DNA of 13,623 nucleotides. Origin: Bacteroidetes bacterium UBA955 (GTDB lineage Bacteria > Bacteroidota > Bacteroidia > NS11-12g > UBA955). Positions 7,771 through 13,623 of this stretch are shown here, piece by piece. The position numbers and the translations under genes are program-made. The notes below the pieces were generated by a model, which was given only the letters and a program-made list of their open reading frames with translations, searched no databases and was not told where the DNA came from. The stretch lies in assembly GCA_002293105.1 (NCBI GenBank), contig DBCP01000040.1, forward strand, positions 1-13,623, in the 5' to 3' direction. The number at the start of each line of letters is the position of its first letter. The stretch's first letter is position 1.

Positions 7771-7822
7771 GTTCAACTCCCCCCAATCCCCCTAACATCC
7801 CCACAGGAAAAAACGCATTTCC

Positions 7823-8311
7823 CTAACGTTGGTAAAGCATCACAAAATCATTCATAAAATAGCCATCGCCGATGTCAAAATCAGCCACCCGCTCAATCAC
7901 AAAACCTACCTTAAAATAAAAATTGATGGCCTTGTAATTTTGGCGATTTACCTGCAAACGCATTGCCCGCATATCCGTTAACAACAGCAACAAAGCCTCC
8001 CAAATGGCACGCCCCAACCCCCTTCGTTGCTCCCGAGTGTCAATGTACAATTTGTTCAAAAAGTAACTACCCTCGCCCCGAGCCTCAATGGCCAAAAAAC
8101 CCAATGGATTCCCATCCACCAACACCCGGTAAAATTGCTGTCCATCCCGCATCTGTTGCAACATCCCATCTGTAGAATAAAAACGCCCCAACATATATTC
8201 TACCTGTTCCATGCCGATGATTTCAGGGTAATGGTCGCGCCAAATTACATCCGCCATCGACTGAATCGATGAAATATTCTCCTCCGTTGCCAATACTAAC
8301 TGTAAATTCAC
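7823..8311 (-). CDS. GNAT-family N-acetyltransferase
   Basis: The 162-residue product has the GNAT fold and should transfer an acetyl group from acetyl-CoA to an amine of an unknown substrate in the cytoplasm. The acetyl-CoA loop is QRRGLG (95-100) after the strand LNKLYID, matching the Q/RxxGxG/A pattern. The C-terminal motif NRQNYKAINFYFKVGF (122-137) is the usual N-x-A-x-x-F/Y-Y-x-x-x-G-F signature. The frame stays open for 79 codons upstream, but that part runs antisense through the ABC ATPase gene and looks non-coding. I start at GTG 8311 (VNLQLVLATEEN), which gives the standard length and an acceptable GGAGG directly before the codon. It diverges from the ABC ATPase gene with 33 bases between starts and lies upstream of the ABC-F gene on the same strand. 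Confidence 0.88.
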   Translation of the reverse strand: MNLQLVLATEENISSIQSMADVIWRDHYPEIIGMEQVEYMLGRFYSTDGMLQQMRDGQQFYRVLVDGNPLGFLAIEARGEGSYFLNKLYIDTREQRRGLGRAIWEALLLLLTDMRAMRLQVNRQNYKAINFYFKVGFVIERVADFDIGDGYFMNDFVMLYQR

Positions 8312-8324
8312 CCTCCGAAATTCG

Positions 8325-8332
8325 CATTTTTG
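8325..8332 (+). promoter_or_regulatory. Possible -7 box for the orphan ABC ATPase gene
   Basis: CATTTTTG differs from TAnnTTTG only at the first base and ends 12 bases before the ATG at 8345, inside the 33-base divergent gap. No TTG is found at the right distance, so this is tentative. Confidence 0.28.
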
Positions 8333-8344
8333 TGGCAGTAAATC

Positions 8345-9055
8345 ATGCTCCAACTCCAGAACCTTTCCACCGGATTCCCAAAAAGCAACCTGCAGCTGCA
8401 CCAAAACATCCATTTGCAGCTGTTGCCCGGAAGTTTGGTTCTGCTCATCGGGCCCAATGGCATCGGCAAATCTGTGTTGCTTAAAACCCTCTGCGGATTG
8501 CAGCCCGCCACAGAAGGAAGCGTGCATGTCAACAACACCAACATACACATAGCAACGGCCGAAATCCGTGCCTCCCTCACCAGTATACTACTCGCTACCC
8601 CGCCCAATATTGAGCAAATGACCGTGTACGACATGGTTGTTTCGGGCCGACAAAGGTTCCTCAACGGTTGGCGGAATCCGAGTGTAGAAGATGCAAACGC
8701 CGTTCAACAAGCCATGGAAAAAACGGGCATATCACACCTCACCCAAACGAACTTTGGATCTCTCAGCGACGGTGTGAAACAAAAAGTCATGCTCGCCCGC
8801 TGCTTGGCCCAAGACAGTGAAGTAATTCTACTCGATGAACCCCTAGCCTTCCTCGACTACCCCTCACGCATTCAATTCCTAGACCTCTTAAAAGTGCTCG
8901 CAAAAAGTGAGTCCAAAATCATTTTATACAGCAGCCACGACCTGCAATTATCGCTGAACTACTGCGATCACGTCTTGGCCCTCACCCACAAACAATGGCA
9001 GTTTTTCGCCGATCCTCAATCTGTCATCATCGCCGATATCTTCCCCAACCCATGA
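8345..9055 (+). CDS. ABC transporter ATP-binding protein, FecE/HmuV-like
   Basis: This is the cytoplasmic ATPase of a class II importer of the type that moves iron-siderophore, heme or cobalamin, judged from overall similarity to FecE-like proteins. It has 236 residues with Walker A GPNGIGKS (36-43), a signature reading LSDGV (140-144) instead of LSGGQ, Walker B VILLDEP (160-166), D-loop FLD (169-171) and the switch His198 in SSHD. The usual Q-loop glutamine is not evident: the region reads SILLATPP (80-87). LSDG and a missing Q-loop glutamine also occur in other Bacteroidota relatives, as far as I recall. No permease or binding-protein gene is in the window, so its partners must be elsewhere. 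Its TGA (9053-9055) overlaps the ATG of the methyltransferase gene in an ATGA, indicating translational coupling. Confidence 0.85.
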   Translation: MLQLQNLSTGFPKSNLQLHQNIHLQLLPGSLVLLIGPNGIGKSVLLKTLCGLQPATEGSVHVNNTNIHIATAEIRASLTSILLATPPNIEQMTVYDMVVSGRQRFLNGWRNPSVEDANAVQQAMEKTGISHLTQTNFGSLSDGVKQKVMLARCLAQDSEVILLDEPLAFLDYPSRIQFLDLLKVLAKSESKIILYSSHDLQLSLNYCDHVLALTHKQWQFFADPQSVIIADIFPNP

Positions 9056-9819
9056 GTAAAACGAGAAGACCCTTCACCATGAAGCAATTCTCGATTGCGC
9101 ACGACAAAGTGGCTTTGCCTGTAACCTCAGACGCCTGCCTATTCGGGGCGATGATTCCCTTATCAGCAAACTACGGCGATGCAAACCTCCAAGTAAAAAG
9201 TGTCCTTGACATTGGTACCGGCACCGGACTGCTTTGTATGATGCTCGCACAAAAACATCCGGAGATTCAATTTACGGGCATCGATATTCACCCAGATTCC
9301 ATAGTCCAAGCCAATCAAAACAAGGAAAATTCTCCGTTCCCAGCCCAACTGCATTTCCAACTAGCAGATGTCCTTTCGTATTCACCCGCACAGCCCTTTG
9401 ATGCCATTGTATGCAACCCACCCTTTTTTGAGCAGCAACTGCCATCAGCTGATGAAACCCGCAGACTTGCAAGACATTCAGACACCCTAACCCTTGCATC
9501 GCTGTTGACTGCATGCCACAAGCTCCTGAATCACCACGGCGAACTGTTTCTGCTTTATCCTCCCATAGATGAACGCACATTGGAAGTCATCCTCAACCAG
9601 GCCCAGTTTTCACTGCGTGCACTGACGCAAATCCGCGCTACAGAATCCAAAGCACCCCATCTGCATATCATTCAAGCCAAAGCAATGCCTGAGAACACAT
9701 CTCAATACTTGCAATACGAAAACTGCGAAACCAAAACCATCGTTCATTATGAATCCAATGGCAAGCTCAGCCAAGAGGCAACAGGTTATTTACAAGAGTA
9801 TTACAGTATTTTACCATAA
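9052..9819 (+). CDS. trmN6: tRNA1(Val) (adenine(37)-N6)-methyltransferase, TrmN6/YfiC-like
   Basis: The 255-residue product is a class I SAM-dependent methyltransferase. The N-terminus FTMKQFSIAHDKVALPVTSD (8-27) matches the family's start region (F-QF-V-D---M-V-TDG). Motif I is VLDIGTGTG (51-59), the acidic residue after beta-2 is in TGIDIHPDS (75-83), and the catalytic NPPF is at 122-125, the signature of N6-adenine methylation. By family, it should methylate A37 of a tRNA, probably a valine tRNA. The frame is open from 8995, but ATG 9052 is chosen because it overlaps the upstream stop as ATGA and gives the family length; Met10 would be a second option. The specific tRNA target is inferred from Escherichia coli YfiC. 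The sense strand is unusually rich in Gln, Pro, His and Asn codons, in line with the strand's C excess. Confidence 0.85.
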   Translation: MSKTRRPFTMKQFSIAHDKVALPVTSDACLFGAMIPLSANYGDANLQVKSVLDIGTGTGLLCMMLAQKHPEIQFTGIDIHPDSIVQANQNKENSPFPAQLHFQLADVLSYSPAQPFDAIVCNPPFFEQQLPSADETRRLARHSDTLTLASLLTACHKLLNHHGELFLLYPPIDERTLEVILNQAQFSLRALTQIRATESKAPHLHIIQAKAMPENTSQYLQYENCETKTIVHYESNGKLSQEATGYLQEYYSILP

Positions 9820-9830
9820 ACCTTTTTTTT
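9783..9830 (+). terminator. Weak terminator after the methyltransferase gene
   Basis: AGGTTAT (9783-9789) can pair with ATA-A-ACCT (9816-9823) with one bulge, and eight T's run through 9823-9830. The loop is long (26 bases) and the stem overlaps the end of the coding sequence, so termination may rest mostly on the T-run. Confidence 0.3.
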
Positions 9831-9847
9831 CCACCATTGTTAGTTGC

Positions 9848-9855
9848 TATATTTG
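9848..9855 (+). promoter_or_regulatory. -7 promoter box for the PspC-domain gene
   Basis: TATATTTG is a perfect TAnnTTTG, ending seven bases before the ATG at 9863. At 19-base spacing the upstream triplet is TTT (9826-9828), one mismatch from TTG, within the T-run. This suggests that the small gene has its own promoter in the 43-base gap. Confidence 0.5.
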
Positions 9856-9862
9856 ATACAAC

Positions 9863-10081
9863 ATGAAATTCATTAAATACGCATTGGAAAAATCCCTGTT
9901 CGGCGTTTGCAGTCATTTGGGAGAATGGATGGGTATTTCGGTGAAAAGTGTCCGCATGTCATTTGTTTACGCCAGTTTTTTCACCCTTGGATCGCCCATC
10001 ATCATTTATTTGGTGGCCGCCTTTTGGATGAACATCAAAAACTACAGCCAGGAAAGGCGCACGCGTGTCTGGGACCTATAA
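9863..10081 (+). CDS. Small stand-alone PspC-domain membrane protein
   Basis: The 72-residue product is almost entirely a PspC domain. It has a basic N-terminus, the motif SLFGVCSHLGEWMGI (11-25), which fits the G-V-x-x-G-L/I-A/G-x-x-x-G pattern with one substitution, then SVRMSFV, and a hydrophobic segment around IIIYLVAAFWM (46-56). A short charged tail follows (QERRTRVWDL). Family members sense or respond to envelope stress, or act as small membrane partners; in Bacteroidota many such short proteins have no assigned function. No psp operon partners are nearby. A perfect -7 box and a separate position from the methyltransferase suggest independent expression. It ends 15 bases from the convergent barrel gene, with no clear terminator in the gap. 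Confidence 0.8.
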   Translation: MKFIKYALEKSLFGVCSHLGEWMGISVKSVRMSFVYASFFTLGSPIIIYLVAAFWMNIKNYSQERRTRVWDL

Positions 10082-10096
10082 TCCCTAATTACACCT

Positions 10097-11797
10097 TCAG
10101 AAATTGCTGCTTATTGTGAATCGAATTCCGCTGAATGCGGGTTCTTCTCTACAAATACCTCCTGAGCAGTTCACCCCTTGTTGTTGCTTCAAATAGGCCA
10201 ACGTAAACACGGTGTTCTTCTCCGTATACCCTACAAATACTGTGGGATAATGCAAAACTTTATCTGCAATGATCATACGCTCATATCGGTGTGGTACTAC
10301 GTTCACCATATCGCCCACAGCAATGCTCAACTGTTTGGTAGCCCAATATTCAACCATCAAATTGGCAAATGAACCTTGGTCGTTTTTTGTGCTCAAATAC
10401 TGCCACTCCACGCGCAAACTTCTTCCTTTGTCCATGGTGTGCATCCACTCGCCAAAGGGTGTAATCGTTTCTACTGGCACATATTCTGGCTCATCCTCAT
10501 AACGGGTTTGGTTGTAGTGAATTCGCTGTACCCCAAGCTTCAACTTATCGTGCTTGCCCAACTTCTGAACCACCTCCAAATAATTTTCGCTAAACAGTTT
10601 CTCTGCCTCCATAGCACCGGTAGCAGTATTCAACTTGCCATTGCTGGCCAAACTCTGTACATAACTCGCATTGAAGAAAATCTGTGTTCCCTTGCGCGGC
10701 TTGAATTCCACCTCTCCCTGAATACCATCTTCCCCAAGTTCTTGTCCGGGTGCATTGTATCGACTCAACAATCGATAGGTGTTTTGACGGGTCATTGAAG
10801 GCAAATAACTCACCAACCCATTCAACAAAGCCTCCGTAGGCGCCGTGCGAAAAGCAAAGTTATCTACGTGTCTCGCCTGCAAATTCAACCCAATCGATGC
10901 TTTTTGCTTACCCAGCTTCCAACCACCTTTACCCCAACTGAACGATGTATAAAGCACGTTGCCACCCGCAAGCTTGAAGCGATCGTTCATCCCCAAAATG
11001 GCTTCAGGCGTCTTCACATTGGCTTCCACATTCCAACCAAAATTGCCTTTGGTGTAACCAAAATATCCATTGAACCCGTACATGTTGTACTTGGGATAGA
11101 AACGTTCGGCCAAATCATACGTATTGATTGTACCAACCAAGCGATCCATCGTTTCACGGTCCAAACTTCTGTTAATGGCCGATGTACCCACAATCAAATC
11201 ACCAAACTTGCTCATCTCTCCCAAGGGAATGTTTCCTTCGATGTTCATCCCACTAATCACTTGCTTGGCAAAGCCAAAGCGATTTTTGATGTTCCCCTTC
11301 TGATTGCCCGCAAACCCCTTGATCGCCCACTTGTCGTTGATGTTGTACTTCAAACGCATGCCCTGCATGGCATAATCAATACCAATCTGACGTTGTTCAT
11401 AGCTCCTAAACAAAATCCCAGTACCAAATTGGTCGTAAAATGAACCCATGGTAATATCCAATTTGTCAACACTTTTGTTCACCTGCCAAAAGCCAATGCC
11501 GTGATCAGTGTACGCATCTTGGGGATCCAATAACGGCGAATTGTTAAACGCATCGTATCGCACAATGAACGAATAACCCTTTACGCGATACTGCATAAAC
11601 AACCACGCATCCGCGCTGGCCGTGTTCTCCTTGTATACCTTGGTATTCGCTCCGATGCTATCGTCGCGCAAATATTTCTGATAATTCATCAATAAATTTC
11701 CAGAAAACTGTCCCTTATCGGAATCCTTGGTCTGGCCCGATACCCTACCCACAAAAGCCACAAAGGCAAGCAAAATCAAGGTGTTGAAATGTCTCAT
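10097..11797 (-). CDS. Predicted outer-membrane beta-barrel protein, DUF6029-like
   Basis: The 566-residue protein begins with a signal peptide (about 1-21, ending near RVSGQ). It then shows the alternating polar and hydrophobic strands and frequent aromatic residues of a beta-barrel across its length, for example [24 protein letters not shown] and FTLAYLK. It ends in phenylalanine (ISSNF), the classical barrel insertion signal. A cysteine pair, CSGGIC (544-549), lies just before the last strand and is a feature I associate with the Bacteroidota family DUF6029; the name is from memory. No TonB box or plug domain is seen, so it is not a normal TonB-dependent receptor. Substrate or role is unknown. 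A weak -7 match (TTTCTTTG, one mismatch) lies six bases before the ATG. It diverges from miaB with 44 bases between start codons. Confidence 0.75.
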   Translation of the reverse strand: MRHFNTLILLAFVAFVGRVSGQTKDSDKGQFSGNLLMNYQKYLRDDSIGANTKVYKENTASADAWLFMQYRVKGYSFIVRYDAFNNSPLLDPQDAYTDHGIGFWQVNKSVDKLDITMGSFYDQFGTGILFRSYEQRQIGIDYAMQGMRLKYNINDKWAIKGFAGNQKGNIKNRFGFAKQVISGMNIEGNIPLGEMSKFGDLIVGTSAINRSLDRETMDRLVGTINTYDLAERFYPKYNMYGFNGYFGYTKGNFGWNVEANVKTPEAILGMNDRFKLAGGNVLYTSFSWGKGGWKLGKQKASIGLNLQARHVDNFAFRTAPTEALLNGLVSYLPSMTRQNTYRLLSRYNAPGQELGEDGIQGEVEFKPRKGTQIFFNASYVQSLASNGKLNTATGAMEAEKLFSENYLEVVQKLGKHDKLKLGVQRIHYNQTRYEDEPEYVPVETITPFGEWMHTMDKGRSLRVEWQYLSTKNDQGSFANLMVEYWATKQLSIAVGDMVNVVPHRYERMIIADKVLHYPTVFVGYTEKNTVFTLAYLKQQQGVNCSGGICREEPAFSGIRFTISSNF

Positions 11798-11823
11798 TCA
11801 CTGCAAAGAAACAAAAAAGCCCG

Positions 11824-11831
11824 TATTTTTG
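11824..11831 (+). promoter_or_regulatory. -7 promoter box for miaB
   Basis: TATTTTTG is a perfect TAnnTTTG, ending ten bases before the ATG at 11842 in the 44-base divergent gap. The triplet at 19-base spacing is TGC, not TTG, so the -33 element is poor. Confidence 0.45.
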
Positions 11832-11841
11832 TAGTTACAAT

Positions 11842-13260
11842 ATGTCAGAAGTCATAATCCCACCCACCGCAACAGCCTCTAGAAAGCTTTATATCGAAAG
11901 CTATGGATGTGCCATGAATTTCAGCGATAGCGAAATCATTGCCTCCATCATGGGTGAGCATGGCTTCGCTTCAACCAACGACGAACTCGATGCCGATGTC
12001 ATTTTTCTCAATACCTGCGCCATTCGCGACAATGCCGAACAACGCATAAGAGAAAGACTGAAACACCTGCGCGGCAACAAAAAACACAACAAAGAACTCA
12101 TCATTGGGGTGCTCGGCTGCATGGCAGAACGCCTCAAAGAAAAATTGCTCGAAGAGGAAAAACTCGTAGATGTAGTGGCCGGACCGGATAGCTATCGCGA
12201 CCTTCCCAAACTCGTGGCCGAAGTGGATGATGGTGGCAGAGCCATCAACGTGTTGTTAAGTAGGGAAGAAACCTATGGCGACCTGAGTCCTGTGCGACTA
12301 AACTCCAATGGTGTAACCGCATTTGTATCCATTATGCGCGGTTGCGACAACATGTGTAGCTTCTGCGTGGTGCCGTTTACCCGTGGTAGAGAAAGATCTC
12401 GCGACCCAGAAAGCATCGTAAGAGAAGTGCTAGACCTTTCAAACAACGGCTATAAAGAAATTACCCTGCTCGGACAAAACGTCAATTCATACCTCTGGTT
12501 TGGCGGCGGACCCAAAAAAGAATTCAAAAAACTCACCCAAGACGAGCAAGACAGTTCTGTGGATTTTGCCGACCTACTCGAAATGTGCGCCACAGCAGTG
12601 CCCCACATGCGCATTCGATACAGTACCAGTCACCCCCGCGATATCAACGAGAAAGTGGTGCACACCATGGCCAAATACAAAAACCTGTGCAATTATATCC
12701 ACCTTCCAGCGCAAAGCGGTAACACCCGTGTGCTCGATATCATGTCCAGAAACTATACCCGCGAATGGTACATGGATAAAATTCGTATGATCCGCAGCAT
12801 CATCCCCGATTGTGGCGTTTCTTGTGATATCATCGCCGGATTCTGTAGCGAAACCGAAGAAGAACACCAAGACACCCTGAGCCTGATCGATTGGGCTGAA
12901 TTCGAGTTCTCCTACATGTACATTTACAGCGAAAGACCCGGAACACCTGCGGCCAAAAAGTTGGTAGATGACGTAGCCGACGAGGTAAAATCGCGCCGAT
13001 TAAGCGAAATCATCGCCCTACAAAACGCCAAATCCAAAGCCAAAAACGAATCCTACATTGGCAAAGTAGTTACCGTGCTCATCGAAGGCCACTCAAAGAA
13101 AAGCACCCTCGATTGGAAAGGCAGAAGCGACCAAAATTCAGTCACCATTTTCCCCTGTGAAGACTACAAAATTGGAGATTTGGTGAATGTAATGGTTGAA
13201 AGAGCCACCACCACCGCCATGATAGGCAAAGCCATAGGCTACGCCAGCCTAATCGGTTAA
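11842..13260 (+). CDS. miaB: tRNA-2-methylthio-N6-dimethylallyladenosine synthase MiaB
   Basis: This radical-SAM enzyme adds the methylthio group to i6A37 of tRNAs that read codons beginning with U. The 472-residue protein has all expected parts in order. The N-terminal domain carries the cysteines for the auxiliary 4Fe-4S cluster: Cys23 in ESYGCAMN, Cys59 in LNTCAIRD and Cys93 in LGCMAERL. The radical-SAM motif CDNMCSFC holds Cys168, Cys172 and Cys175 and is followed by [10 protein letters not shown], and LGQNVNSY lies further on. A C-terminal TRAM domain (about 400-472) completes it. GQNVNSY and CDNMC are typical of MiaB rather than RimO or MtaB. Start ATG 11842 follows a -7 box and leaves a short Pro/Thr-rich lead-in before the first strand. 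A TrmN6-like enzyme acting on the same tRNA position class is encoded nearby but in a separate unit. It ends 21 bases from the convergent dehydrogenase gene. Confidence 0.96.
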   Translation: MSEVIIPPTATASRKLYIESYGCAMNFSDSEIIASIMGEHGFASTNDELDADVIFLNTCAIRDNAEQRIRERLKHLRGNKKHNKELIIGVLGCMAERLKEKLLEEEKLVDVVAGPDSYRDLPKLVAEVDDGGRAINVLLSREETYGDLSPVRLNSNGVTAFVSIMRGCDNMCSFCVVPFTRGRERSRDPESIVREVLDLSNNGYKEITLLGQNVNSYLWFGGGPKKEFKKLTQDEQDSSVDFADLLEMCATAVPHMRIRYSTSHPRDINEKVVHTMAKYKNLCNYIHLPAQSGNTRVLDIMSRNYTREWYMDKIRMIRSIIPDCGVSCDIIAGFCSETEEEHQDTLSLIDWAEFEFSYMYIYSERPGTPAAKKLVDDVADEVKSRRLSEIIALQNAKSKAKNESYIGKVVTVLIEGHSKKSTLDWKGRSDQNSVTIFPCEDYKIGDLVNVMVERATTTAMIGKAIGYASLIG

Positions 13261-13281
13261 TCCTCGATAAAATTTCTTGAA

Positions 13282-13623
13282 TTACCCATTTTGGGCATAC
13301 TGCAAGCGCAAATTCTTGAGCATGTCCTCGGTCATTTTGTCCAAATCGAAATCTGGTTTCCAACCCCAATCTTGGCGTGCCTCCGTATCGTCAATCACAG
13401 CCGGCCAACTGTTGGCGATGGCCTGACGGTAATCGGGCTCGTAAGAAATTTCAAAACCAGGCACAAACTTGGCAATCGATGCCGCGATTTCTTCGGGTGC
13501 AAAACTCATTCCCGCCAAATTATAACTGGTGCGAATCTTGATTTGCTCCGCCGGCGCATGCATGATATCCAAAGTGGCCTTCAACGCATCGGGCATATAC
13601 AACATCGGCAACGTAGTGCCCTC
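13282..13623 (-). CDS. C-terminal part of an SDR-type L-threonine 3-dehydrogenase (NAD-dependent epimerase fold); 5' end outside window
   Basis: The visible 113 residues run in frame to the window edge, so the gene continues beyond it. They contain TTLPMLYMPDALKATLD near the edge, then SYNLAGMSFAPEEIA, SWPAVIDDTEARQDWGWKP and a final amphipathic helix. These features match the C-terminal third of the extended-SDR threonine dehydrogenases known from Flavobacterium frigidimaris and from animal mitochondria. Those enzymes oxidise L-threonine to 2-amino-3-oxobutyrate with NAD+. A sugar-nucleotide epimerase is the main alternative, since the N-terminal Rossmann part and catalytic Tyr-Lys pair are not visible, but the SWP-IDD-AR-DWGW block is specific. 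A partner glycine C-acetyltransferase gene is not seen. Convergent with miaB; the 21-base gap shows no terminator hairpin. Confidence 0.85.
   Translation of the reverse strand, partial: EGTTLPMLYMPDALKATLDIMHAPAEQIKIRTSYNLAGMSFAPEEIAASIAKFVPGFEISYEPDYRQAIANSWPAVIDDTEARQDWGWKPDFDLDKMTEDMLKNLRLQYAQNG

Noticed and set aside
7803..7822. Short hairpin GGAAA/TTTCC after the acetyltransferase stop
   Set aside because: It has only about five A/T-rich pairs and no T-run after the stem on the minus strand. It is too weak to call a terminator.
8312..8548. 79-codon N-terminal extension of the acetyltransferase
   Set aside because: It runs antisense through the Walker A region of the ABC ATPase and would make the protein far longer than a single GNAT domain. 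GTG 8311 gives the normal length.
10100..10150. Small palindromic stretch around GAATCGAATTC in the end of the barrel gene
   Set aside because: It is short, inside coding sequence, and not followed by a T-run. It fits chance.
10868..11443. 191-codon open frame on the + strand inside the outer-membrane barrel gene
   Set aside because: It is antisense to the barrel gene, with no recognisable motif or promoter. The strand's lack of stops is explained by the C/A-rich composition.

Overview
The window reads as chromosomal core sequence from a member of the Bacteroidota. Four things support this. It carries a type IX secretion system (T9SS) plug-family protein, a secretion system confined to that phylum. 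It carries a predicted outer-membrane barrel of a Bacteroidota-only family. The 3'-end gene is a short-chain (SDR) type threonine dehydrogenase fragment of the flavobacterial kind. Several genes have the Bacteroidota sigma-A -7 box TAnnTTTG just before the start codon, with no clear Shine-Dalgarno sequence. The family or genus cannot be fixed from the sequence alone. There are no tRNA or rRNA genes, insertion sequences, CRISPR arrays, phage genes or long repeats, and no gene-free stretch longer than about 70 bases.

Layout. 1-494 (+): C-terminal part of an unrecognised protein with two membrane segments, ending at a good intrinsic terminator. 526-1320 (-): thioredoxin-like lipoprotein. 1383-4489 (+): a three-gene run of polyprenyl diphosphate synthase, biotin carboxyl carrier protein and a GT-C type membrane glycosyltransferase. 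4494-5786 (-): T9SS plug-family protein. 5818-7758 (-): ABC-F ATPase. 7823-8311 (-): GNAT acetyltransferase. 8345-9819 (+): an orphan FecE-like ABC ATPase whose stop overlaps the start of a TrmN6-type tRNA methyltransferase. 9863-10081 (+): a tiny PspC-domain membrane protein. 10097-11797 (-): predicted outer-membrane beta-barrel. 11842-13260 (+): MiaB. 13282-end (-): C-terminal part of an SDR-type L-threonine 3-dehydrogenase.

How the genes work together. Three touch translation: MiaB and the TrmN6-like enzyme both modify adenosine 37 of tRNAs, and the ABC-F protein acts on the ribosome. Four belong to the envelope: the plug, the barrel, the lipoprotein and the GT-C enzyme. The polyprenyl synthase most likely makes the menaquinone side chain. 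Neighbouring genes often face each other or diverge, with very short gaps (4 to 32 bases between convergent pairs), so most transcription units are one to three genes.

I find no convincing undescribed multi-gene system. The points most worth a second look are: start codons that sit almost on top of -7 boxes, suggesting leaderless or near-leaderless mRNAs; a complete consensus promoter for the plug gene buried in the end of the ABC-F gene; an odd monothiol (CxxT) thioredoxin-like lipoprotein; an ABC ATPase with degenerate motifs and no visible permease; and a compositional skew (C over G on the + strand) that holds whichever strand is coding.
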